DNA of 64,000 nt from Blastococcus saxobsidens. Its GTDB lineage: Bacteria > Actinomycetota > Actinomycetes > Mycobacteriales > Geodermatophilaceae. The position numbers and the translations under genes were made by a program. Below the pieces are notes generated by a model. It was not told where the DNA came from, searched no databases, and saw only the letters and a program-made list of their open reading frames with translations. Location of the stretch: contig NZ_POQT01000014.1 in the NCBI RefSeq assembly GCF_002938435.1, forward strand, positions 1 to 64,000, written 5' to 3'. The number at the start of each line of letters is the position of its first letter. Positions within the stretch are counted from its first letter, which is position 1. This document shows positions 50,988-58,906 of the stretch, piece by piece.

Positions 50988-51500
50988 TCAGGCGGACCGC
51001 TCCTGCGGCACCACCAGCGGCGGGGGTTCCATGCCCGCGGCCATGAGCGTGCTCAGCATCCGGCCGGCGGCCTCGACCACCGTCAGCTCCCGGGCGGCGC
51101 TGCGCGGCTTGGCCCGGTAGGCGATCCCGCAGAGCGTGCCGAAGAGCTCCAGGTCCCCGGTGACCAGGGGGACGCCGACGTAGGCGGCGATGTCCCGGAT
51201 CGCCCCCGAGGTGCGGGAGGCGTAGGCCGGGACGGCGGCGGTGACGGTGGCCAGCCGCGGGCCGCGGCCCTCGACCATGGCGCAGCACAGGCTCTGCGTC
51301 CACGGGATCTCGGCGCCCGGCGGCACGCGGTGCTCCGGCCAGGCCCGGAGCACCACCTGCCGGTCGTCGACGAGCTGGGTGACCAGCCAGACGTCCCAGC
51401 CGACGTGCCCGTGCAGGAAGCGCAGCGCTCCGTCCGCGGCGGACGCCCAATCCCGCCACGGTGCGACGTCGGCGACCCCCGCCGGAACCATGTCGTCCAT
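50988..51500 (-). CDS. GAF-domain protein
   Basis: 170 residues consisting of one GAF domain (LTQLVDDRQVVLRAWPE-like beta strands, IPWTQSLCCAMVEGRGPRLA, YVGVPLVTGDLELFGTLCGI) with a short Pro-rich tail. ATG 51500 follows GGCGGGAATA. The Cys-Cys in SLCCAMV is notable and could bind a ligand or respond to redox. There is no output domain, so it probably acts through a partner. It is not clearly in an operon with its neighbours. Confidence 0.82.
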   Translation of the reverse strand: MDDMVPAGVADVAPWRDWASAADGALRFLHGHVGWDVWLVTQLVDDRQVVLRAWPEHRVPPGAEIPWTQSLCCAMVEGRGPRLATVTAAVPAYASRTSGAIRDIAAYVGVPLVTGDLELFGTLCGIAYRAKPRSAARELTVVEAAGRMLSTLMAAGMEPPPLVVPQERSA

Positions 51501-51568
51501 TATTCCCGCCGTACGGCGGCCGCACACAGGGACGAACGGCCCTGCCGGACGCCGCTCGGCGGCCCGGG

Positions 51569-51769
51569 CTAGCGCGCGCCGGCGAGGCCGTCGTCGTCGG
51601 CCGGCCGGTCGGTGCCGCGCTCCAGCGCTTCCTCCTCGGCCTCGGCCTCCATGACGTGCGCCTCGCCGGCGACCGTGGCTGCGGCATCCCCGTGCGACCG
51701 GCCGTACAGCTCCTCGGCGCGGCCCAGCAGTTCCTCGGCCTTGGCCTTCGCCTTGTCAAAGATGCTCAT
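51569..51769 (-). CDS. Small hydrophilic helical protein, unknown
   Basis: 66 residues from ATG 51769 with GGATGAG upstream. The sequence is highly charged and Ala/Glu/Lys-rich (FDKAKAKAEELLGRAEELYG), with a predicted amphipathic helix at about 2-24 and a disordered acidic tail. It resembles CsbD-type or late-embryogenesis-like small stress proteins in composition only. It lies 20 bases after the moaD stop, so it may be the last gene of the moaA-moaD transcript. Confidence 0.6.
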   Translation of the reverse strand: MSIFDKAKAKAEELLGRAEELYGRSHGDAAATVAGEAHVMEAEAEEEALERGTDRPADDDGLAGAR

Positions 51770-51789
51770 GCGCTCATCCTCCGGTGCGG

Positions 51790-52044
51790 TCAGCCGCCGG
51801 CAAACGGGGGGAGCACGTCCACCACCGCTCCGGGGGACAGCGGGGCGGTCCGGTCGCGTGCCTGGGCGCCGTCGATCAGGAACGAGCAGGCGGTCAGCAC
51901 GCGCTCGAGCCGTTCGCCGTGGTCGGCGACGATCTGCCCGACGAGCTGGTCGAGACTGGCCGCCTCGCGGGCCTCGGTGCCGGTGCCGGCGGCGGCCCGG
52001 GCCCCGGCGAAGTAGCGCACGGTGACGGGAGGCACGGCACTCAT
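51790..52044 (-). CDS. moaD: Molybdopterin synthase small subunit MoaD (ThiS-like)
   Basis: 84-residue ubiquitin-fold sulfur carrier ending in the required Gly-Gly (VDVLPPFAGG), which is thiocarboxylated and donates sulfur with MoaE. The N-terminal strand VTVRYFAGARAAAGTGTE and the LSPGAVV loop fit MoaD. The ATG at 52044 overlaps the moaA stop (ATGA). Its partner moaE is at 48130 on the opposite strand. Confidence 0.92.
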   Translation of the reverse strand: MSAVPPVTVRYFAGARAAAGTGTEAREAASLDQLVGQIVADHGERLERVLTACSFLIDGAQARDRTAPLSPGAVVDVLPPFAGG

Positions 52045-53093
52045 CCCCCGATCGCCGACATCGGCCGGGACGGTTGCAGGAAGCTCGGGTCGTCGATGCC
52101 GTGGCCGGGCAGCTTGCCGAGGGTGGCGATCCGCCAGCGGTCGGCCAGCTCCTCGTCGGAGGCGCCGTCGCGCATGGCGGTGCGGAGGTCGGACTCCTCG
52201 CGGGCGAACAGACAGTTGCGGATCTGCCCGTCGGCGGTGAGCCGGGTGCGGTCGCAGGTGCCGCAGAAGGACCGCGTGACCGAGGCGATGACGCCCACCG
52301 TCCCCGGGCCGCCGTCGACCAGCCACCGCTCCGCGGGCGCCGAGCCGCGCGCCTCGGTGTCCGGCGTGAGCGTGTGCGCCGCGGACAGCCGCTCCAGGAT
52401 GTCCTCGGCGGTGACCATCTCGCCCCGCGTCCAGGCGTGGTGGGCGTCCAGCGGCATCTGCTCGATGAACCGCAGCTGGTAGCCCTGCTCCAGGCAGAAG
52501 TCCAGCAGCGGGACGGCGTCGGCCTCGTTCATGCCCCGCATGAGCACGGCGTTGACCTTGACCGGGGTGAGCCCCGCGCGCTGGGCGGCGGCGAGACCGG
52601 CCAGCACGTCGTCGAGCCGGTCGCGGTGGGTGAGCTGCTTGAACCGGTCGCGGTCGAGGGTGTCCAGGCTGACGTTGATGCGGTCCAGCCCGGCCTCGGC
52701 CAGCGCGGGGGCCACGCGGGCCAGGCCGATGGCGTTCGTGGTGAGGCTGACCTCGGGCCGGGGGCGCAGCGCGGTCGCCGCCGCGACGATGCCGACCAGG
52801 CCGGGGCGCAGCAGCGGCTCCCCACCGGTGAAGCGGACCTCGCGGATGCCGAGCTGCTCCACGCCGATGCGGACCAGCCGGGCGATCTCGTCGTCGGTCA
52901 GCACCTCGACCTTGGGCAGCCAGTCCAGCCCCTCGGGCGGCATGCAGTAGCTGCAGCGCAGGTTGCAGCGGTCGGTCAGCGAGACCCGCAGGTCGGTGGC
53001 CGTGCGGCCGTACCGGTCCACGAGCCCGACACCGCCCGGGGCGGCGGCCACGGCAGGGCGCACGCGCGGATCCGGTAGCGGGCTGCTCGTCAT
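52041..53093 (-). CDS. moaA: GTP 3',8-cyclase MoaA
   Basis: Radical-SAM enzyme that starts molybdenum-cofactor synthesis from GTP. 350 residues from ATG 53093; a GTG three bases upstream is equivalent. The SAM cluster motif is CNLRCSYC near 42-49, the SAM site VRFTGGEPLLRP near 88-99, the C-terminal cluster CGTCDRTRL (~275-283) with the third Cys in IRNCLFA, and the protein ends in the conserved Gly-Gly (AIGG). moaD overlaps its stop. It is divergent from the GlcG-like gene with a 61-base spacer. Confidence 0.97.
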   Translation of the reverse strand: MTSSPLPDPRVRPAVAAAPGGVGLVDRYGRTATDLRVSLTDRCNLRCSYCMPPEGLDWLPKVEVLTDDEIARLVRIGVEQLGIREVRFTGGEPLLRPGLVGIVAAATALRPRPEVSLTTNAIGLARVAPALAEAGLDRINVSLDTLDRDRFKQLTHRDRLDDVLAGLAAAQRAGLTPVKVNAVLMRGMNEADAVPLLDFCLEQGYQLRFIEQMPLDAHHAWTRGEMVTAEDILERLSAAHTLTPDTEARGSAPAERWLVDGGPGTVGVIASVTRSFCGTCDRTRLTADGQIRNCLFAREESDLRTAMRDGASDEELADRWRIATLGKLPGHGIDDPSFLQPSRPMSAIGG

Positions 53094-53154
53094 CACCTCA
53101 ATGTAGTGGCGGTCCCGGGTTGCCGGCGGATCCGGCCGCTGCTGTCATGGCCAC

Positions 53155-53568
53155 GTGCTCACCTCGGACGATGCCCTGCGGCTGTGTGCCGCCGCCTGCC
53201 GGTCCGCCACCGACCTCGGGGTGCCGATGTCCATCGCGGTGATGGATCCCGGAGGGCACCTGATCGCGCTGGTGCGCATGGATGGCGCCCCGTGGATCAG
53301 CGCCGACGTCGCGCAGGGGAAAGCGTGGACCTCCGCCGCGTACGGGGTCCCGAGCGCGGCGCAGAAGGAGAAGATGATGCCCATGCCGGCTTTCGCCGCG
53401 GCCATCACGACCGTGACCGGCGGGCGGTTCACCCCCCAGACCGGTGCCGTCCCCGTGTACCGGGGCAGGACACTGCTCGGCGCCGTCGGCGCCAGTGGGG
53501 GCACCGGCGACCAGGACGAGGCGGTGTGCGCCGCGGCGGTGCAGGCCGCCGGGTTCGCCACCGCCTGA
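53155..53568 (+). CDS. GlcG/HbpS-like protein
   Basis: 137-residue protein of the GlcG/HbpS family (heme-degrading-domain fold): SDDALRLCAAACRSATDLGVPMS at the start, VMDPGGHLIALVRMDGAPW near 29-47 and the Gly-rich VGASGGTGDQDEAVCAAAV at the end. HbpS of Streptomyces binds heme extracellularly, while GlcG is encoded in glycolate operons. The glycolate genes downstream favour the GlcG reading. No signal peptide is visible. GTG 53155 is the only start that keeps the N-terminal helix. Confidence 0.85.
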   Translation: MLTSDDALRLCAAACRSATDLGVPMSIAVMDPGGHLIALVRMDGAPWISADVAQGKAWTSAAYGVPSAAQKEKMMPMPAFAAAITTVTGGRFTPQTGAVPVYRGRTLLGAVGASGGTGDQDEAVCAAAVQAAGFATA

Positions 53569-53629
53569 GCGTCCGCACCGGGGCCTCCCCGGCCGGCGTG
53601 GGGCGGCGGGCGACGGGGACGGTGCCACA

Positions 53630-54424
53630 ATGGGTGCCGTGGCGGAGGGTCCGTCCGGCACCGTGCAGTCGGTCAACCGGGCGTTGTTGCTGCTCGAACT
53701 CCTCGCGCAGGGCGGGGGTCGGCTGCCCGTGTCCGAACTCGCCCAGCGCAGTGGCCTGTCGTTGGGCACCGCCCACCGGCTGTTGGCGACCCTCGCCGCG
53801 CGTGGCTACGTGCGCCAGGACCACGACCGCCGGTACGCGCTGGGAGCGGCGCTGCTCCCGCTGGGAGATGCCACCCGGCGGCTGCTCAGCAGTTGGGCGC
53901 TGCCGTTCCTGTCCGAGCTGGCGCAGGACTGCGGCGAGACGGTCAATCTCGCCGTCCTCGAGGACGACCACGTCGTCTACGTCGCGCAGGCGCCGGGGCG
54001 CCATCGGATGCGGATGTTCACCCAGGTGGGCCGCCGGGTGCTCCCGCACAGCACCGCCGTGGGCAAGGTGCTGCTCGCCTGGCACGAGGAGGATCAGCTC
54101 GGCCGGGTGATCTTCCGGCTGGGGATGCCGCGGCACACCTCGCACACCCTGACCAGCCTGGGGGCCTTCCGGGCGGAGCTGGCGGCGGTCCGGGAGCGAG
54201 GTTGGGCCGTCGACGACGAGGAGCAGGAGCTGGGCGTGCGATGCCTGGCGGTGCCGGTCGGTCCGGGCGCTGACGCAGTTGCGGCGCTGTCGGTGTCGGC
54301 TCCCGCCAGTCGCCTGGACCACGGCCAGCCCGAGGTCGTGCAGGCGCTCCACCGGACCGCCGATCAGCTCGCCCGCGCCTGGCTGCGGCACACGCCGGGC
54401 GGAGGCCGGCGGGTTTCCGAGTAG
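53630..54424 (+). CDS. IclR-family transcriptional regulator of the glycolate locus
   Basis: 264 residues. The N-terminal winged helix covers ~10-75 (VNRALLLLELLAQ, VSELAQRSGLSLGTAHRLLATL) and the effector domain ~85-255 with TAVGKVLLAW and GVRCLAVPVG. ATG 53630 was used; GTG 53639 is in frame. An inverted repeat TTTCCG-N5-CGGAAA overlaps its stop codon and lies just upstream of the malate synthase gene, a likely operator. It probably controls the aceB-glcDEF-permease genes in response to glyoxylate or glycolate; the effector is inferred. Confidence 0.9.
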   Translation: MGAVAEGPSGTVQSVNRALLLLELLAQGGGRLPVSELAQRSGLSLGTAHRLLATLAARGYVRQDHDRRYALGAALLPLGDATRRLLSSWALPFLSELAQDCGETVNLAVLEDDHVVYVAQAPGRHRMRMFTQVGRRVLPHSTAVGKVLLAWHEEDQLGRVIFRLGMPRHTSHTLTSLGAFRAELAAVRERGWAVDDEEQELGVRCLAVPVGPGADAVAALSVSAPASRLDHGQPEVVQALHRTADQLARAWLRHTPGGGRRVSE

Positions 54425-54443
54425 CGGAAAGGGTTTTCCGGAA
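54414..54443 (+). promoter_or_regulatory. Likely IclR operator upstream of malate synthase
   Basis: TTTCCG-AGTAG-CGGAAA (54414-54430) is a perfect 6-bp inverted repeat with the arms typical of IclR-type sites; a second palindrome TTCCGGAA follows at 54436-54443. They lie about 100 bases before the malate synthase start. The first site overlaps the last codons of the regulator gene. Confidence 0.6.
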
Positions 54444-54539
54444 GGGATGGCGCGGGCGCCGGGCGGTGCATCAGAGTGCGTCCACCGCCCATGCACTCGG
54501 CGCTGGTACCGCCGCCGTAGCAACCGAGGAGAACCTCCC

Positions 54540-56150
54540 ATGAGCAGTGCCCCCCACGTCCCTGGCGTCGAGGTCCGGGGGGAGTGGCGCGACGGCTACG
54601 AGCAGGTGCTGACGACCGAGTCGCTGGAGCTGATCGCCCGGCTGCACCGCGAGTTCGAGCCTCGCCGGCAGGAGCGGCTGCGGGCCCGGCAGGAGCGGCT
54701 CCGGGACCTCGCCGCCGGCGGCACGCTGGGCTTCCTGCCCGAGACCGCGCACATCCGTGCGGACGACTCGTGGCGGGTGGCCGACCCGGCACCCGGTCTG
54801 GTCGACCGCCGGGTGGAGATGACCGGCCCGACCGACCGCAAGATGACCATCAATGCGCTGAACTCCGGCGCCAGGTGCTGGCTGGCCGACCAGGAGGACG
54901 CCAACTCCCCGCTGTGGGAGAACGTCGTCAACGGGCCGCTGAACCTGATGGACTCCATCGACGGCACGCTCCAGTTCACCAGCCCCGAGGGCAAGGAGTA
55001 CCGCGTCCGCGACGACGTCCAGCTGCCCACGATCATCGTCCGCCCGCGCGGCTGGCACCTGCCCGAGAAGCACATCACCGTCGACGGCGAGCAGACCTCC
55101 GGCAGCCTGGTCGACTTCGCGCTCTACCTGGCCAGCTGCGGGCGGAAGCAGGTCGACCGCGGCCAGGGGCCCTACTTCTACCTGCCGAAGATGGAGAGCC
55201 ACCTCGAGGCGCGGCTGTGGAACGACGTGTTCGTCCTGGCTCAGGAGCACCTCGGCATCCCGCGTGGCACCATCCGCGCCACTTGCCTGATCGAGACCTA
55301 TCCCGCGGCGTTCGAGATGGAGGAGATCCTCTTCGAGCTCCGCGAGCACTCCGCCGGGCTGAACGCCGGCCGCTGGGACTACATGTTCAGCGTCATCAAG
55401 ACCTTCCGGACCCGGGGCGGGGACTTCACTCTCCCCGACCGCAACTCGGTCACGATGACCGTCCCGTTCATGCGGGCCTACACCGAGCTGCTGGTGCGCA
55501 CATGCCACAAGCGCGGGGCGCACGCCATCGGCGGCATGTCGGCCTTCATCCCCTCGAAGGACCCGGCGAAGAACGAGTTCGCGTTCAACAAGATCACCGA
55601 GGACAAGACCCGTGAGGCCAACGACGGCTTCGACGGCTCCTGGGTCGCCCACCCCGGCATGGTCGCGACCGCGATGGACGTGTTCGACAAGGTCCTCGGC
55701 GACAAGCCCAACCAGCTGGACAAGAAGCGTGAGGACGTGCGGGTCGCTGCCGAGCAGCTGCTCGACGTGCGCTCCACCCCCGGGGAGGTCACCGAGGCCG
55801 GCCTGCGGGCCAACGTCAGCGTCGGCATCCAGTACCTGGAGTCCTGGCTGCGCGGCCAGGGCGCGGCCGGCATCAACGGCCTGATGGAGGATGCCGCCAC
55901 GGCGGAGATCAGCCGAAGCCAGGTGTGGCAGTGGCTGCACAACGACGTGCAGCTGTCGAACGGGGAGACGGTCACCCGCGAGCTGGTCGAGCGTCTCACC
56001 GACGAGGAGATGCAGGCCATCGAGCAGGCCCGCGGCGAGGCCTTCGCCTCCGGCCGCTGGGACGACGCCCGCGCGCTGTTCCTGGAGACCGCGGTGGCCG
56101 ACGAGTACCAGGACTTCCTGACCCTGCCCGCCTACGAGCGGATGCCGTGA
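54540..56150 (+). CDS. aceB: Malate synthase A
   Basis: Condenses glyoxylate with acetyl-CoA to malate. 536 residues from ATG 54540 after GAGGAGA, the length of the A isoform rather than the ~720-residue G form. Motifs include the catalytic region FADQEDANSP-like (LADQEDANSPLWEN), IIVRPRGWHLPEKHI, ETYPAAFEMEEILFELREH, GRWDYMFS and the C-terminal GAAGINGLMEDAATAEISRSQVWQW (parts INGLMEDAATAEI and RSQVWQW). It is followed at 4 bases by glcD, so glyoxylate made by glycolate oxidase feeds directly into this enzyme. Confidence 0.97.
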   Translation: MSSAPHVPGVEVRGEWRDGYEQVLTTESLELIARLHREFEPRRQERLRARQERLRDLAAGGTLGFLPETAHIRADDSWRVADPAPGLVDRRVEMTGPTDRKMTINALNSGARCWLADQEDANSPLWENVVNGPLNLMDSIDGTLQFTSPEGKEYRVRDDVQLPTIIVRPRGWHLPEKHITVDGEQTSGSLVDFALYLASCGRKQVDRGQGPYFYLPKMESHLEARLWNDVFVLAQEHLGIPRGTIRATCLIETYPAAFEMEEILFELREHSAGLNAGRWDYMFSVIKTFRTRGGDFTLPDRNSVTMTVPFMRAYTELLVRTCHKRGAHAIGGMSAFIPSKDPAKNEFAFNKITEDKTREANDGFDGSWVAHPGMVATAMDVFDKVLGDKPNQLDKKREDVRVAAEQLLDVRSTPGEVTEAGLRANVSVGIQYLESWLRGQGAAGINGLMEDAATAEISRSQVWQWLHNDVQLSNGETVTRELVERLTDEEMQAIEQARGEAFASGRWDDARALFLETAVADEYQDFLTLPAYERMP

Positions 56151-56154
56151 CGCC

Positions 56155-57642
56155 ATGACCGCCGTCGCCGAACCGTCGGTCTCCGACCTGACCGCCGCCC
56201 TGGCCGAACGGCTGCGGGCGACGGTCGGCACCGAGCGGGTGCTGACCGACCGGACCCAGACCCGGACCTACGAGTGCGACGGCCTGGCAAACTTCAAGGT
56301 CACGCCGGCGATCGTCGTCCTGGCCGAGAGCCGCCAGCACGTCGTCGACACGGTGCGGCTGTGCTCGCAAGCTCGCGTCCCGTTCGTCGCCCGCGGCTCG
56401 GGCACCGGCCTGTCCGGCGGCGCGCTGCCCAGCTCGGACGGCGTCCTGCTCGTGCTGTCCCGGCTGCGCTCTCTCGGCGCGGTCGACGCCGACAACCGTC
56501 AGGTGACCGTCGAGCCGGGCGTGATCAACCTGTGGGTGACCCGGGACGCAGCACCCTACGACCTCGCCTACGCACCGGACCCGTCGTCCCAGCTGGTGTG
56601 CTCGATCGGCGGGAACGTCGCCGAGAACGCCGGCGGTGCGCACTGCCTGAAGTACGGCTTCACGGTGAACCACGTGTTGGGCGCTGAGGTGGTGCTGCCC
56701 GATGGCGAGGTCGTGCACCTGGGCGGGCGCGCTCCCGAGCACCCCGGCTACGACCTGCTGGGCGCCTTCATCGGCAGCGAGGGCACCCTCGGGGTCGCGA
56801 CCGAACTGACCCTTCGGCTGATCCGCGTCCCCGAGGCGGTGCAGACGATGCTCGTCGGGTACCGGTCGGTCGAGGACGCAGCCGGCACGGTCAGCGACAT
56901 CATCGGGGCCGGCATCGTGCCCGCCGCCGTGGAGATGATGGACGCCCTGGCCATCGAGGCCGCCGAGGCGGCTGTCAACTGTGGCTACCCTGCGGGCGCC
57001 GTGGCGGTGCTGGTCATCGAGCTCGACGGTCCGCAGGTCGAGGTCGAGGCCCAGTTCCGGCAGGTCGAGGAGATCGCGCAGCGGCGCAACGCCTTCGAGG
57101 TCCGGATCGCGGCCGACGACGCGGAGCGGGCGCTGATGTGGAAGGGGCGCAAGTCGGCGTTCGCCGCCGTCGGCCGGATCAGCCCCTCCTACTACGTGCA
57201 GGACGGCGTCATCCCGCGGACCAAGCTGCCCGAGGTGTTGGCCGAGATGAAGCGCATGGCCGACGCGAAAGGCCTGCGCGTGGCCAACGTGTTCCATGCC
57301 GGGGACGGCAACCTGCACCCCCTGGTGCTCTTCGACGACGCGGTGGAGGGCCAGGCCCACGAGGCGGAGGAGCTGGCCGGGGCGATCCTGGAGCTCTGCA
57401 TCACCTCCGGCGGCTCCATCACCGGCGAGCACGGGGTGGGCCAGGAGAAGCGCATGAAGATGGCCAAGCAGTTCACCCCCGAGGACCTCGACACCATGCA
57501 GCTGCTGCGCTGCGCCTTCGACCCCGACGGCATCGCCAATCCGGGCAAGGTCTTCCCGACCCCGCGGTTGTGCGGCGAGCGGCCCGGCGTCCGGAAGGGC
57601 GAGCACCCGGTGCAGGCGGCCGGGCTCGGCGAGGTCTTCTGA
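56155..57642 (+). CDS. glcD: Glycolate oxidase FAD-linked subunit GlcD
   Basis: Catalytic flavoprotein subunit that oxidises glycolate (or D-lactate) to glyoxylate. 495 residues from ATG 56155. The FAD-binding PCMH domain (~55-235) has PFVARGSGTGLSGGALP and CSIGGNVAENAGGAHCLKYG; the C-terminal substrate domain has VFHAGDGNLHPLVLFD near 381-396 and GEHGVGQEKR near 424-433 with catalytic His and Arg. A 26-codon ORF overlaps its stop and leads into glcE. Order and neighbours make glycolate oxidase far more likely than D-lactate dehydrogenase. Confidence 0.96.
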   Translation: MTAVAEPSVSDLTAALAERLRATVGTERVLTDRTQTRTYECDGLANFKVTPAIVVLAESRQHVVDTVRLCSQARVPFVARGSGTGLSGGALPSSDGVLLVLSRLRSLGAVDADNRQVTVEPGVINLWVTRDAAPYDLAYAPDPSSQLVCSIGGNVAENAGGAHCLKYGFTVNHVLGAEVVLPDGEVVHLGGRAPEHPGYDLLGAFIGSEGTLGVATELTLRLIRVPEAVQTMLVGYRSVEDAAGTVSDIIGAGIVPAAVEMMDALAIEAAEAAVNCGYPAGAVAVLVIELDGPQVEVEAQFRQVEEIAQRRNAFEVRIAADDAERALMWKGRKSAFAAVGRISPSYYVQDGVIPRTKLPEVLAEMKRMADAKGLRVANVFHAGDGNLHPLVLFDDAVEGQAHEAEELAGAILELCITSGGSITGEHGVGQEKRMKMAKQFTPEDLDTMQLLRCAFDPDGIANPGKVFPTPRLCGERPGVRKGEHPVQAAGLGEVF

Positions 57643-57722
57643 TGAGCGGGCGTGCGAGCTCACCAATGGGTGGAGCACCGTCGGGCACGCGGCCGACGAG
57701 CGCCAGCGAGGAGGACTCGTGA
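57642..57722 (+). CDS. 26-codon coupling ORF between glcD and glcE
   Basis: ATG 57642 overlaps the glcD stop (TGATG) and its own stop overlaps the glcE start (GTGA at 57719-57722). The peptide is Ser/Gly/Pro-rich (MSGRASSPMGGAPSG...) with no domain. Such an arrangement would carry ribosomes across the 76-base gap and couple glcE to glcD. GAGGAGG for glcE lies inside it. Whether the peptide has a role of its own is unknown. Confidence 0.5.
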   Translation: MSGRASSPMGGAPSGTRPTSASEEDS

Positions 57723-58906
57723 CCGCTGCCACCGAGATCCGCCGGGCCGGCGGTGCCGACGACGCCGTCGGTGGCGTCGTCCCGCAGGAGGTGGTCCGGC
57801 CGGCGACGGTCGATCAGGTCTCCGAGGTCCTGCGGGCCGCGGCGGCCGACGGGCGCACGGTCGTGCCGGTCGGGGGACGCAGCAAGCTGACGTGGGCCGC
57901 GCCGCCGGACTCCGCCGACCTGCTCCTGGACCTGACGGGTCTGGACCGGATCGTCGAGCACGTGGCCGGAGACCTCACCGTCGTGGCCGAGGCCGGGGTC
58001 CGCCTTCCCGACCTGCAGGCGCGGCTGGGCGAGGCCGGCCAGCTCCTCGGCCTCGACCCGCCCGAGGACGGCGCCACGCTGGGCGGGGTGGTCAGCGCCA
58101 ACGCGTCGGGGCCGCGCCGGCTGCGGTACGGCACCACCCGGGACCTGCTCATCGGCATCACCGTCGTCCTGGCCGACGGCACCGTGGCGCACGCCGGCGG
58201 CAAGGTGGTCAAGAACGTCGCCGGGTATGACCTCGGCAAGGTGTTCACCGGGGCCCACGGGACGCTCGGCGCCGTCGCCTCCACCACCTGGCGGTTGCAC
58301 CCGGTGCCGCCCGCGCGCCGGGTGGTCACCCTGGAGCTGCCTGACGTCGCGGCTGCCGGGCCGCTGTCGATCGCGCTGGCCCGCTCGACGCTGACCCCGT
58401 CGGCCGTGGAGCTGATCGGGCGCGCCGACGGCGCCGCCCGGCTGGTCGTGCTGTTCGAGTCGATCGCCGAGTCCGTCGATGCCCAGGCCGGCGCCGCCGT
58501 CGCGCTGCTCGGCGGTGGGGAGGAGTCCGACGACGTGCCGGAGGGCTTCGGCCGGCGGCCCGGCGGTGTCGACGACGTGCTGCTGCGGCTGGCCTACGCG
58601 CCGGCGGCCCTCGCGTCGGTGGTCGGGGCGCTCCCGGCCGGTACGGCGCTGGCCGCGCACGCCGCCACCGGGGTGTCCTACGCGGCGCTCCCGGCCGACG
58701 CGGCGGTCGAGGCGCTGCCCCGGCTGCGTGCCGCCCTGGCGCCGCACGACGGGACGGCGGTGCTGCTCCGCGCGCCGGACGACGTCCGGGACCGGCTGGA
58801 CCACTGGGGCCCGGCCGGCGACTCGCTGGACCTCATGCGGCGGGTCAAGGAGAGGTTCGACCCCGAGCGGCAGATGTCGCCGGGCCGGTTCGTCGGAGGG
58901 CTGTAG
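57719..58906 (+). CDS. glcE: Glycolate oxidase FAD-binding subunit GlcE
   Basis: Second flavoprotein subunit of glycolate oxidase. 395 residues with the PCMH FAD fold: VPVGGRSKLTWAAPP (~45-59), LGLDPPEDGATLGGVVSANASGP (~112-134, shown in part) and KNVAGYDLGKVFTGAHGTLG near 164-183. The C-terminal end KERFDPERQMSPGRFVGGL matches the family. GTG 57719 follows GAGGAGG and overlaps the small ORF upstream; glcF starts directly after the stop. Confidence 0.95.
   Translation: MTAATEIRRAGGADDAVGGVVPQEVVRPATVDQVSEVLRAAAADGRTVVPVGGRSKLTWAAPPDSADLLLDLTGLDRIVEHVAGDLTVVAEAGVRLPDLQARLGEAGQLLGLDPPEDGATLGGVVSANASGPRRLRYGTTRDLLIGITVVLADGTVAHAGGKVVKNVAGYDLGKVFTGAHGTLGAVASTTWRLHPVPPARRVVTLELPDVAAAGPLSIALARSTLTPSAVELIGRADGAARLVVLFESIAESVDAQAGAAVALLGGGEESDDVPEGFGRRPGGVDDVLLRLAYAPAALASVVGALPAGTALAAHAATGVSYAALPADAAVEALPRLRAALAPHDGTAVLLRAPDDVRDRLDHWGPAGDSLDLMRRVKERFDPERQMSPGRFVGGL

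Noticed and set aside
53094-53154. Molybdenum-cofactor riboswitch upstream of moaA
   Set aside because: The divergent spacer is only 61 bases, too short for the known Moco riboswitch, and no matching stems are visible.
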